From positions 17,690 to 81,689 of the forward strand of contig VYFQ01000011.1 of the NCBI GenBank assembly GCA_009842325.1: a stretch of 64,000 nucleotides of DNA, in the 5' to 3' direction. The position numbers were made by a program, and so were the translations under genes. Shown here one piece after another: positions 10,149 to 18,098 of this stretch. The notes under the pieces were generated by a model, which saw nothing but the letters and a program-made list of their open reading frames with translations, did no database searches and was not told the origin of the DNA. Within the stretch, counting starts at the first letter, position 1. The number at the start of each line of letters is the position of its first letter. Origin of the DNA: Acidimicrobiaceae bacterium (lineage in GTDB: Bacteria > Actinomycetota > Acidimicrobiia > Acidimicrobiales > Aldehydirespiratoraceae).

Positions 10149-11102
10149 ATGGAAGACCTCGTCGCCGGCGTGCTGGCGGGGGACCGCACCTCGCTAGGTC
10201 GCGCCATCACCCTGGTGGAGTCGACCCGGCCCGACGACCGCCGCGATGCCCAGGAGCTGCTCGCGCAGCTCCTGCCCCACGCGGGCGGAGCCCACCGGGT
10301 GGGCATCAGCGGCGTGCCCGGCGCGGGCAAGTCGACGCTCATCGACTCCCTGGGCACCCGGCTCACCCGCGCCGGCCACCGGGTGGGCGTGCTGGCCGTT
10401 GATCCCTCGAGCATGGTCACCGGCGGATCGATCCTTGGCGACAAGACCCGCATGGCCACCCTGGCGGCCGACGAGAACGCATTCATCCGGCCTTCACCGT
10501 CGGCGGGGACGCTCGGCGGCGTGACCAGCACCACCCCTCACGCGATCACCGTGCTGGAAGCGGCCGGCTACCACGTGGTGCTGGTCGAGACGATGGGTGT
10601 CGGCCAGTCGGAGGCGGCCGTGCACGCGTCGGTCGACTGTCTCTGTGTGTTGGTGCTGGCCGGTGCCGGCGACGAGTTGCAGACGGTCAAGAGGGGCCTG
10701 CTGGAGCTGGCCGATGTCCTTGCGGTCAACAAGGCCGACGGCGACAACGAGCAGGCGGCCCGGCTGGCCGCGGCCGAGTTCCGGCGGGCGCTGCCCCTGC
10801 TGGCGCCGACGAGCGGGGAGGGTCCTCCACCGGTGATGGCGGTCTCGGCCGCGACCGGAGCAGGCGTGGACGAGCTGTGGGACTGCATTGTCGAGCACCG
10901 CCGCACGCTCGAAGCCTCCGGTGCCCTGGCTGCACGGAGAGCCCGGGGCCGTCTGGCCTGGATGCGAGTGCTGCTGGAACGCCGCCTGCTCGAGCATTTC
11001 GAGGCCCAGCCCGGCCTGGCGGAGCGCCGAGCCGAGCTCGAACACGCTGTCGAGCAGGACCAGATCACTCCAGAGGCCGCCGTCGAGCAACTCCTGTCGT
11101 AA
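10149..11102 (+). CDS. meaB: MeaB/ArgK-type GTPase, mutase chaperone
   Basis: This 317-residue G3E-family GTPase protects and loads cobalamin onto methylmalonyl-CoA mutase. Walker A is GVPGAGKST (about residues 52-60), followed by the family signature LAVDPSSMVTGGSILGDKTRM. ETMGVGQSE is the switch region and NKAD is the G4 base-specificity motif. It lies 2 bp behind the mutase gene, the standard pairing. The old ArgK/LAO transport annotation of this family is misleading in this context. Confidence 0.93.
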   Translation: MEDLVAGVLAGDRTSLGRAITLVESTRPDDRRDAQELLAQLLPHAGGAHRVGISGVPGAGKSTLIDSLGTRLTRAGHRVGVLAVDPSSMVTGGSILGDKTRMATLAADENAFIRPSPSAGTLGGVTSTTPHAITVLEAAGYHVVLVETMGVGQSEAAVHASVDCLCVLVLAGAGDELQTVKRGLLELADVLAVNKADGDNEQAARLAAAEFRRALPLLAPTSGEGPPPVMAVSAATGAGVDELWDCIVEHRRTLEASGALAARRARGRLAWMRVLLERRLLEHFEAQPGLAERRAELEHAVEQDQITPEAAVEQLLS

Positions 11103-11127
11103 CTGTAGGAACGCTGCACACCTACAG
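11103..11127 (+). terminator. Inverted repeat directly after meaB
   Basis: CTGTAGG (11103-11109) and CCTACAG (11121-11127) are perfect inverted 7-mers around an 11-nt loop. They begin at the base after the meaB stop and lie 36 bp before the HNH gene. No T-run follows, so it could equally be an operator for the HNH gene. Confidence 0.4.
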
Positions 11128-11162
11128 GGCCCTAGTTGGGTTGGCCGGCTACTTTGGGAACT

Positions 11163-12143
11163 GTGACGTCGCTGAGCGACTATCTCGATCTGACGGTCGA
11201 ACAGGCGCGCTCGCAGTGGGGCCAGATTCTGAAGAGGCAGCCGCGGCCGCGCCAAGAGCCTTACACGCCAGTGGAGGCGATTCTGTGCTACGGGCTCTTC
11301 TTCGTCGTTGACCCTCACCGCTACGGCGGAGCGTCGATGCACCGGGCTCCGCAAATCGTGCACGACCTAGCCGGTCTCTTCGTGCGACCACCAGGATCAA
11401 TCACCAACAAGATGATGAACCTCGACGGCTCGCGTGCCCACGCTGGGAAGCACGAGTGGCAGTTCTTCCTTGAGATGTCTGTAGGCGGCGATAGGTTCCC
11501 GCATCTCTACTGGCGCGTCGTGCGCACAGCGCGAGAGATGGGTATTGGCTCCGACAGGCTTCCGGATTTCGTGGCCGCGGACGGCGACTTCGACCTATTG
11601 GGTCAAGATGAACTGTCTCAACGGACCCTTGAGACGGTCGTGGCTGCGAGGGCAGCCAACCATCGCGTTCTCCAACTGGCGGGAGCATCCAAGACCAGTC
11701 GACTGGTTGAGCAATCAGTGCGCCTTGGTCAGCACCGTTTCGCGAGGTCAGTGCTGGAGAACTATGACCACACGTGCGTGTTCTGCGGGTTCTCTCCGCG
11801 GTCGCTACCTCGTCACAAGCTCCTGGTGGCTTCGCACATCAAGCCCTGGGCCGCATGCAATGACCGGGAGCGTTTGGACGTAGGCAACGGTGTGGCCGCG
11901 TGTGGGGTGCACGATGCAGCTTTCGACACGGGGCTGATCACCGTTAATGGCGGCCTCAACGTGCACAAGGCTCGCAATCTGCAGAAGAGTGTGCAGAACG
12001 ATCCAGGCTCCGACAACTACTTTGAAGCCGTGTTGAGAACCAAGCTAGTTCTCCCTGCCGAGGCGATCAGACCCGGCGACCCTTACCTGAAGTGGCACCA
12101 AGAACGGATCTACAAGGGAAAGTTGGCAGACCTGTCAGTGTGA
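11163..12143 (+). CDS. HNH endonuclease
   Basis: This 326-residue protein has a C-terminal HNH_2-like nuclease domain. A zinc-type pair C205/C208 (CVFCG) precedes the catalytic ASHIKPW motif, then an NG and HDAAFDTG. The N-terminal 190 residues are not a domain I recognise; they contain conserved-looking aromatic and basic patches. GTG 11163 (MTSLSDY) is preferred over a TTG nine codons upstream. It converges on the DraG-DarT-helicase operon, with 40 bp between stops, and its codon use is less GC-extreme than its neighbours, consistent with acquisition as part of a defence-type island. Restriction role inferred. Confidence 0.8.
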   Translation: MTSLSDYLDLTVEQARSQWGQILKRQPRPRQEPYTPVEAILCYGLFFVVDPHRYGGASMHRAPQIVHDLAGLFVRPPGSITNKMMNLDGSRAHAGKHEWQFFLEMSVGGDRFPHLYWRVVRTAREMGIGSDRLPDFVAADGDFDLLGQDELSQRTLETVVAARAANHRVLQLAGASKTSRLVEQSVRLGQHRFARSVLENYDHTCVFCGFSPRSLPRHKLLVASHIKPWAACNDRERLDVGNGVAACGVHDAAFDTGLITVNGGLNVHKARNLQKSVQNDPGSDNYFEAVLRTKLVLPAEAIRPGDPYLKWHQERIYKGKLADLSV

Positions 12144-12183
12144 TCTGCCTGCAACGGAGTCGCCTTTGCACAGGTCGCGCAAC

Positions 12184-13902
12184 TCAGCGGCGGAGGTCCT
12201 CGCGGATGGCTGTGACGAGAGCTGCGAGGTCTGCGATGGTTCCGTCCCGGGCGACCCGTCTCACTGTGTACCCGAGCGACTTGTCGTCGTCGATCTGATC
12301 CCTGGCGTACTGGATCGCGTCGTCTACCTTGACGCCCCGGTCCAGGGGCTTGGGTGCGGACCTGTCACCGATTCGCCCTTCTGCACTGCTTGATCTGCGG
12401 GTGAGTCGTTCTCTAGGGGCAGGGGGCGGGGTCAGGTCGTTCCCGGCTTCTAGTGGTTTGACCTCGGGGCGGCGCTTGATCAGCAGCGTCTGGCCGAAGT
12501 CGGTTCTGACCCACTCCCAGGCGAAGTCTCCGCGGGTTTCGTATTTGGCGTCAGCCTCCAACCGCTGCACCGGTCCGAGGCCCTCCACCGTCAGGCTGCC
12601 GTTGTGGCGGACCAAAGCGTCTGCCTGGGTCTGAGGCGCCGACCACGTGAGGATGTCGGGATAGCGGTGGCTGTCGGCCGCTCGACCCTGCGATATGGCA
12701 GTGAGCCGGTCGGCTTCTCGCTGGAGATACTCGCTGTCCAAGGGTGCCTCGGGCGGGTCAGCGGCTCCGTCGCACGCGCCCAGAAGGGCTCCGGCCATGG
12801 ACGCAATCGTGTCGGTGTCGGTGCCGACGGCGTTCGCGGCCACGACCACGCCTTCGTGGGCCTTGGAGGCTTGAGCTGCTAGAGCGACGGCGGCAACGGT
12901 CGTTAGGGTCCCGCTGCCCTGCTGCTTTGGCTCTCTGAGACCGAGGCGGTCAACGACTCGCTCGTAGGCCGCTTCCACGTTCTCTGCGGCGTCGACTTGC
13001 CCCATCGCGTCGTTGACGGCAACAGACAACTCGTCGGAGGTCGCCTGCCAAGCGTCGTGGAACTCTTGGCCGGTTGCTTGCTGCCAGAGGCCGACCCATG
13101 TGGAGCCGAGCATTCGATGGTCCTTGACCAGACGGAGCATGTCGCCAATGCCGTGTGCGATTTCGGTGCAGGCGCGGAAGTGAGGGACCGTGCCTGTTTC
13201 GAGGCAGTAAGCCAGCGTCGCCGCGTGGAAGCAGGCGCCCACAATGGCGCGAGGGTGTCCGTGGGTGCACACACTGTCAGTGATCACGTCGAGCATGTAG
13301 TCGCCGTCAAGGCCGCTCGACGTCCACACATGCGGCTGGATGCGCATGGCTGCGCCGTTGCCGCCCGCGTTCTCCCAGCCGCGGTAGGTGTTCGCATACC
13401 ACAGTGCGCTCGACTTGCCGAGGTTCTTGGCCGCTGCCTTGGAGGCTCGGCCGCCGCCGAGTGCGTAGGAGGGCCATACGGGGAGTTCGATCCGAGCGAA
13501 GGTCTCCACATCGAATCCGTTGCTGCCGATCGACCGGCTCACAGCCATCCGAAGCTGCGTGTCGTCGGACCAGCAGCCAGCCGGCAGTAGCGCTCTGACG
13601 CCCGACCTGCCGCCGACCCGCCGCTCCCAACCCATCAGATGGTCCAAGGGCGCGCCCTGTGTCCGCCGCTTAAGCCCCTTTCGGTCAACTAGCTCGCTGA
13701 TGAAGCCGAGAGCGTCCCCGTAGGCCGCCCAGAGCATCGATCTCCGCGTCCGCGCTGCTCGCTCACCGCTCTCGTCGGTGGCCGCCGCATCCGGCTCGCC
13801 GGGCAACGAGGTCTCCATGTCGCGCATCGGAACGAACTGCTCCTCGTCGGGACCGGCAAAGAGGCCCGGCTGCTCATGAAGGGCGGTGGTCGCTTCGGTC
13901 AT
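12184..13902 (-). CDS. DraG-type ADP-ribosylglycohydrolase (putative antitoxin)
   Basis: This 572-residue protein carries all binuclear-metal motifs of the ADP-ribosylglycohydrolase (ARH/DraG) fold: GDALG (about 62-66), WSDDTQL (111-117), GGNGAAMR (180-187), THGHPRA (213-219) and GTDTDTIA (360-367). The catalytic core ends near residue 400. About 170 further residues, unlike anything I recognise, form an extra C-terminal part. It is last in the operon; its ATG overlaps the DarT-like stop (13899-13902). The family removes ADP-ribose from protein or nucleic acid. Next to DarT the obvious role is to reverse DNA ADP-ribosylation, which is inference. Confidence 0.85.
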   Translation of the reverse strand: MTEATTALHEQPGLFAGPDEEQFVPMRDMETSLPGEPDAAATDESGERAARTRRSMLWAAYGDALGFISELVDRKGLKRRTQGAPLDHLMGWERRVGGRSGVRALLPAGCWSDDTQLRMAVSRSIGSNGFDVETFARIELPVWPSYALGGGRASKAAAKNLGKSSALWYANTYRGWENAGGNGAAMRIQPHVWTSSGLDGDYMLDVITDSVCTHGHPRAIVGACFHAATLAYCLETGTVPHFRACTEIAHGIGDMLRLVKDHRMLGSTWVGLWQQATGQEFHDAWQATSDELSVAVNDAMGQVDAAENVEAAYERVVDRLGLREPKQQGSGTLTTVAAVALAAQASKAHEGVVVAANAVGTDTDTIASMAGALLGACDGAADPPEAPLDSEYLQREADRLTAISQGRAADSHRYPDILTWSAPQTQADALVRHNGSLTVEGLGPVQRLEADAKYETRGDFAWEWVRTDFGQTLLIKRRPEVKPLEAGNDLTPPPAPRERLTRRSSSAEGRIGDRSAPKPLDRGVKVDDAIQYARDQIDDDKSLGYTVRRVARDGTIADLAALVTAIREDLRR

Positions 13903-14594
13903 CGGAATGCCTCCGGATCCTTCTTGATCTTAGGCGCATGGCGGAAGTGGGCGCGAGCTGCCTTGACAGCGTCCTTGACATCATCGTCAGGCACTATGAC
14001 ACGGCGCAGGTGCTCAAGCGACAGTTCGAACGGGTACAGCACCTCGGCCTGCGGGTCCGTCGTTTCGTGCGGAGCGTGGGCGCTCCGGATCCGCTCACTG
14101 CCCTTGCGTCCCCACGGGACGACTGGGCTGAACATCTGCTCGAAGCCCTGAAGTCCGGTGGCGCGATGTGCAACGCTGTAGGCGTTGTTGGTCGTACTGA
14201 AGACCACGCCGCGGTGCCCTAGGATGCGCGGCTTGAATTCGAGAATCACCCAGTCCTCCCCCGGGTGCCACCTCTTCGAGTACCTGAACATGTGCACATT
14301 GATCGCTGACACCGAGAGATTCACATAACCGTGCCAAGGTAGGTCGCGACTGCGATCTGGGGCGTTCTCGCGGTACACATGTCGCAAACGAAGATCTCGT
14401 GCTAGAAAGCGCCGAGCCTTGACGGCGGATCGGTCCAGAATCCCGACGAGGCCGCTCCTAGATCGAGTGAAGTGCACAATGCTGGTGATGCCGCGTTCCT
14501 TGGCAGCAGCTACCACTTCGGGACACCCCGGCGCGCGCTCCGCCTCCTCACGAGACTGCGGCTCAGCCTCCGGGGCCCACTCCACCGCGCTCAT
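13899..14594 (-). CDS. DarT-like DNA ADP-ribosyltransferase (DUF4433)
   Basis: This 231-residue protein matches DarT, the toxin that uses NAD+ to ADP-ribosylate bases in single-stranded DNA. HFT at 41-43 starts the NAD-binding segment typical of the family. YVNLSVSAINVHMF (90-103) and a VVFSTTNNAYS strand follow. PQAEVL (181-186) places the expected catalytic glutamate at E184. All key positions appear intact, so the enzyme is probably active. It is translationally coupled on both sides: its start overlaps the helicase stop and its stop overlaps the DraG start, as expected for a toxin whose dose must match its antidote. Confidence 0.85.
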   Translation of the reverse strand: MSAVEWAPEAEPQSREEAERAPGCPEVVAAAKERGITSIVHFTRSRSGLVGILDRSAVKARRFLARDLRLRHVYRENAPDRSRDLPWHGYVNLSVSAINVHMFRYSKRWHPGEDWVILEFKPRILGHRGVVFSTTNNAYSVAHRATGLQGFEQMFSPVVPWGRKGSERIRSAHAPHETTDPQAEVLYPFELSLEHLRRVIVPDDDVKDAVKAARAHFRHAPKIKKDPEAFR

Positions 14595-16018
14595 GCCTTG
14601 ATCAGCTTGTAGGTGGACGGATCGAGGAGCCCGATCAGGGACGACTCCTCACCCGGCTTGTAGCCGACCATCACCGACTCTCGAGCACGGCCCGCTGCCA
14701 TTGCCAGCATGCGGCGAAGCCGTTCAAGATTCGCGTCGCCCTCTTCGGGCCCGTGAGGAGTCACCTGCTGGCTGAGGCCGGGAAGCAGCACATGGTCGAA
14801 CTCCAGACCCTTGGCGGAGTGGATGGTGCAGAGTGCGACCCGCTCGGGGCCGGCTGGCCACTCGTTCTCTCGGGTCAGTTCGCAGTACGGGATCCCGCGG
14901 CGGCGCAGCGTCTTTCGAGCCTCGTCAAACCAGCCTCCGCCGCGAGGCTGGAGTAAGGCTGCCGATTCCTTCCTCAAGTCGGCCTTGCGTTCGAGCCTGT
15001 CCAACATGATCCTTAGCTGATCGCTGTACTTGCCAGCGATGACCCTCGGTTTGGCGCCGGGCCGGTGGCAGGCGGAGAAGTCGGGCAGCGTGCCGTCGTC
15101 CTCAAGGGGCAGACCGGCCACGAGCGGATGAGCGAAGGCGGCGATCGCGGCCGTGTTGCGGTAGTTCTCCTTGAGCCGGTAGATGATCTCGGGCCGGGCC
15201 CTGATGCCGACTTCCGTCCACTTGAAGAATTGCGGGTAGATGCGCTGGACCGCGTCCAGCACGAACGTCGTGGTGTGCGAGTCCTGTAGGTGACGCAGGA
15301 TCGTGCGAACCTGGTTGGCGGAGAAGTCCTGAGCCTCGTCTACCACTACAACGTCGTAGAAGAGGTCAGATCGGGCGTCGGCAGCCAGCACTGCGAGGTC
15401 ACCCCAGTCGATCTCGCCCCGCGCTCGCTTCGCCTCCATGTACGCGGGGATCACCTCACTGATCAACTTCTCGCGCGTGGGGCGGGTGACACGGGGCGCA
15501 GCGCCCCTGCCTTCTCGAATCACCGTCAGATAGTCGGCGAGACTCGCCGGGTCGAAGTTGGCGGGGTCGTACTCGAAGCGTCCCAGGATGTACTGGACCT
15601 CATCGACCAGGAACTCCTGTTGGCGAGACGTAGCGAAGGTCTGAAGGTGCGGCCGGAGCATCGCTGAGACCCTGTCGCCGCCTGCGATGCTCACGTCGCC
15701 CACCAAGGACCTAGCCCACCGGCCGAATGTGCTGACCTTGAGTTCCAGCGCATCGTCGTCGGGTGTCTCATGGCGGGCCAACTCGGCGATGTAGCCCTGC
15801 AGGGTTCGGTTGAAGGTGAGCACCAGCACCCGTACGGGGGCGTCGCGGACTTGGTGCCGACGTCCCAGGCGGACGTGAATCTGCTCACGCAGACGCAGCA
15901 GCGAAGTAGTGGTCTTGCCACTTCCGGCGGCACCTCTGATGATTCGAAACCCCGGCTTGACATCCCCGATCAGCTTCAGCTGTTCCGGGGTCGGAGCAAC
16001 AGGCTGTAAGGCTCGCAC
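14591..16018 (-). CDS. UvrD/Rep-like superfamily 1 helicase, short form
   Basis: This 475-residue SF1 helicase has a Q motif TPEQLKLI (10-17), Walker A GAAGSGKTT with K35, Walker B VVVDEAQDF (DEAQ 227-230), LKENYRN (282-288) and motif V TIHSAKGLEFDHVLL near 400. Motif VI is the MLAMAAGRARE region. At 475 residues it is much shorter than UvrD or PcrA (about 700), lacking large 1B/2B insertions. GTG 16018 follows a GAGGAG. It is first of the operon and its stop overlaps the DarT-like start by 4 bp (ATGA). It may expose or sense ssDNA, the DarT substrate; this is inference. Confidence 0.88.
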   Translation of the reverse strand: MRALQPVAPTPEQLKLIGDVKPGFRIIRGAAGSGKTTTSLLRLREQIHVRLGRRHQVRDAPVRVLVLTFNRTLQGYIAELARHETPDDDALELKVSTFGRWARSLVGDVSIAGGDRVSAMLRPHLQTFATSRQQEFLVDEVQYILGRFEYDPANFDPASLADYLTVIREGRGAAPRVTRPTREKLISEVIPAYMEAKRARGEIDWGDLAVLAADARSDLFYDVVVVDEAQDFSANQVRTILRHLQDSHTTTFVLDAVQRIYPQFFKWTEVGIRARPEIIYRLKENYRNTAAIAAFAHPLVAGLPLEDDGTLPDFSACHRPGAKPRVIAGKYSDQLRIMLDRLERKADLRKESAALLQPRGGGWFDEARKTLRRRGIPYCELTRENEWPAGPERVALCTIHSAKGLEFDHVLLPGLSQQVTPHGPEEGDANLERLRRMLAMAAGRARESVMVGYKPGEESSLIGLLDPSTYKLIKA

Positions 16019-16054
16019 CTCGAACTCCTCATGTTGTCGGCCCCACTGCCTAGG

Positions 16055-16092
16055 ACCACGTGAGAATCACCCTAGCGACGCTCACCACGTGA
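16055..16092 (-). promoter_or_regulatory. Paired ACCACGTGA direct repeats upstream of the helicase-DarT-DraG operon
   Basis: The 9-mer ACCACGTGA occurs at 16055-16063 and again at 16084-16092, a 29-bp period. It contains the palindrome CACGTG. The sites lie 37-74 bp upstream of the operon's GTG and downstream of the crp stop, a likely operator position. No matching regulator gene is identified. Confidence 0.4.
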
Positions 16093-16118
16093 TGCGCGCT
16101 CCGTCCGTCCGCTCGCTG

Positions 16119-16829
16119 CTAGCGGGCGCGGAGGGTTAGGTTCTTGCGGTTGGTGATCTTGTAGTGGCGGTGGTCGTGGGTTATCCAGCCCAGCCGGACG
16201 AAGGCGTGGATCGCCTTGTTGACCCGCTCGCGGCTGGCTCCCACCATGGAGGCGAGCTCCTCCTGGGTGAGGGGCATCTCGAACTCGTCTCTGTCGCCGG
16301 CCATCTCCAGCAGACGCTTGGCGGTACGTCCCATCACGTCCAGGAACACGGTGTCGGACAGCGCCTGGTCGGTTGCCCTCAGCCTCCGGGCCAGGAGTTG
16401 CACCGCGCTCCACAGCGCCGTCGGATGATTCTCGTAGAGCAGCCGCAGTTCGGCGTAGGGCACCACCAGCACGTCGGACTCCTCCAGGGCGCGGGCCTGT
16501 GCCGAACGGTTGTGGCCGTCGAGGAATCCCATCTCGCCGAACAGCTCACCGGGACCCAGCACCGCCAGGAGCGACTCCCGCCCGTCGTCGGACTCCTGGG
16601 CGATGGCCACCCGGCCCGACAGCACCAGGTAGAACTCGCCGGGCTCGTCTCCCTCCTCGAACAGGACGACGTTCCGCTGTAGTGACTGCACGTTGCCGGC
16701 GGCCGCGATGTGATCGAGCTGCCCGTCGTCGAGTTCGGCGAAGAGAATCGTCTCCCGCAGAGCCCCCCGCAGCGCGTCCGGGGAGGCCTCGATGGCCGTA
16801 TCGGTGGCCGCGGAGGTGGTGTCGGACAT
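16119..16829 (-). CDS. Crp/Fnr-family transcriptional regulator
   Basis: This 236-residue regulator has an N-terminal cyclic-nucleotide-binding-like beta-roll (about 20-140). The phosphate-binding cassette PGELFGEMGFLDGHNRSAQ resembles the cAMP site, with Glu and Arg present. A C-terminal winged helix (LTQEELASMVGASRERVNKAI) binds DNA. ATG 16829 (MSDTT) is chosen over an upstream ATG at 16844. It is divergent from ispD with only 23 bp between starts. The effector is probably cAMP or a related nucleotide (inference). No Fe-S cysteines are present, so it is not FNR. Confidence 0.88.
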   Translation of the reverse strand: MSDTTSAATDTAIEASPDALRGALRETILFAELDDGQLDHIAAAGNVQSLQRNVVLFEEGDEPGEFYLVLSGRVAIAQESDDGRESLLAVLGPGELFGEMGFLDGHNRSAQARALEESDVLVVPYAELRLLYENHPTALWSAVQLLARRLRATDQALSDTVFLDVMGRTAKRLLEMAGDRDEFEMPLTQEELASMVGASRERVNKAIHAFVRLGWITHDHRHYKITNRKNLTLRAR

Positions 16830-16852
16830 AGCAACGGCCCACACTAGTAGCG

Positions 16853-17581
16853 GTGAGTAAGAGTGATCGTGAGCGACGCGGCCAATCTGGTGCGGGGATT
16901 TGGACCATCGTGGCCGCAGCCGGGGAGGGCAACCGTTTCGGCGGGGCCAAGCAGTTCAGCCGTCTCGGGAACCGGTGCGTGATCGACTGGACTGTGCAGC
17001 GAGCCGCCCGCTGGTCCGAAGGTGTCGTGGTCGTGTTGCCCGAGGCACGTGCAGTCGGAGCGGACGCATGGCAGCTGTCGGACCCCGACGGCGACTGCGC
17101 CGGACAGGTTGTCGCGGTGGCCGGCGGGGTGCTGCGCTCTGACTCGGTGCGCCGCGGGCTCAGCCGGGTTCCCGACGACGCCGAGATCGTGCTGGTGCAC
17201 GACGGCGCCCGCCCTCTGGCCACCGACGGCGTGTTCGAGCGAGTGATCCAGGCGGTGCGCGCCGGCGCCGACGCGGCCATCCCGGTGATCGACCTGACCG
17301 ACACGATCCGCTGGCGAGGCGGGGGAACTGCGGATCGCCGCAAGCTGGCCGCAGTGCAGACACCCCAAGCTTTTCGAGCCGGCGCGCTGCGGGCCGCCCA
17401 CGCCGCCGGTGCCGACGCGACCGATGACGCCACCCTGGTGGAGGCAGCCGGTGCGACCGTGGTCACGGTGGACGGCGACAGCCGCAATCTCAAGATCACC
17501 GAACCCCACGACCTCGTGACGGCCGAAGCGCTGCTGGAGAGTTGCTCCGGGAGCAGTCACACCGGTGAGAGCCATGGCTGA
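16853..17581 (+). CDS. ispD: 2-C-methyl-D-erythritol 4-phosphate cytidylyltransferase
   Basis: This 242-residue MEP-pathway enzyme joins CTP and MEP to form CDP-methylerythritol. The nucleotide-binding loop is VAAAGEGNRFGGAKQF (about 19-34), LVHDGARPL is the central motif, and QTPQAFR is the family's C-terminal signature. GTG 16853. It overlaps ispF by 8 bp, the common ispD-ispF order. Another MEP gene, dxs, is at the right end of the window but is not part of this operon. Confidence 0.93.
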   Translation: MSKSDRERRGQSGAGIWTIVAAAGEGNRFGGAKQFSRLGNRCVIDWTVQRAARWSEGVVVVLPEARAVGADAWQLSDPDGDCAGQVVAVAGGVLRSDSVRRGLSRVPDDAEIVLVHDGARPLATDGVFERVIQAVRAGADAAIPVIDLTDTIRWRGGGTADRRKLAAVQTPQAFRAGALRAAHAAGADATDDATLVEAAGATVVTVDGDSRNLKITEPHDLVTAEALLESCSGSSHTGESHG

Positions 17582-18098
17582 GGTTGGAATGCGGGTCGGG
17601 CAGGGCTTCGACGTACACCGCTACAGCGACGATCCCGAGCGGGCGCTCGTTCTGGGCGGGGTGCGCTTCGACGGCGAGCGCGGCCTGCACGGCCACTCCG
17701 ATGCCGACGTGGTGGCCCACGCCTGCATCGATGCGCTGCTGGCCGGAGCAGGCCTTCCCGACATCGGCCAGATGTTCAGCGACCGCGATCCGGCCTGGGC
17801 CGGCGCCGACAGCGTCGACTTGCTTCGTCGAGCCGCCGATGCGGTACGGGAGGCGGGATGGGATCCTGTGAACCTCTCGTGCACCGTGGTGCTCGACTCG
17901 CCCAGGCTGGCGCCTCACCGCGAGGTCATGCAGCAGCGCCTCAGTGCCGCCGCCGGTGCGCCCGTGACCGTCACCGGCCGCAGCACCGAGGGGGTAGGGG
18001 CGTTGGGCCGCGGCGAAGGAGTGGCCGCCATGGCGGTGGCGCTAGTGGCTCGACGGTCCGACGATCCCGAGGGGACCGGAGCCGGTGGGCCGCCCTAA
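17574..18098 (+). CDS. ispF: 2-C-methyl-D-erythritol 2,4-cyclodiphosphate synthase
   Basis: This 174-residue enzyme cyclises CDP-ME 2-phosphate in the MEP isoprenoid pathway. RVGQGFDVHRY gives the Asp-x-His zinc ligands and GHSDADVVAH the third His. FSDRDPAWAGADS and TGRSTEGVG are family motifs. ATG 17574 (MAEVGM) overlaps ispD; ATG 17589 is a possible alternative giving the more usual N-terminus. About 12 extra C-terminal residues overlap the start of the rRNA methyltransferase gene. Confidence 0.93.
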   Translation: MAEVGMRVGQGFDVHRYSDDPERALVLGGVRFDGERGLHGHSDADVVAHACIDALLAGAGLPDIGQMFSDRDPAWAGADSVDLLRRAADAVREAGWDPVNLSCTVVLDSPRLAPHREVMQQRLSAAAGAPVTVTGRSTEGVGALGRGEGVAAMAVALVARRSDDPEGTGAGGPP

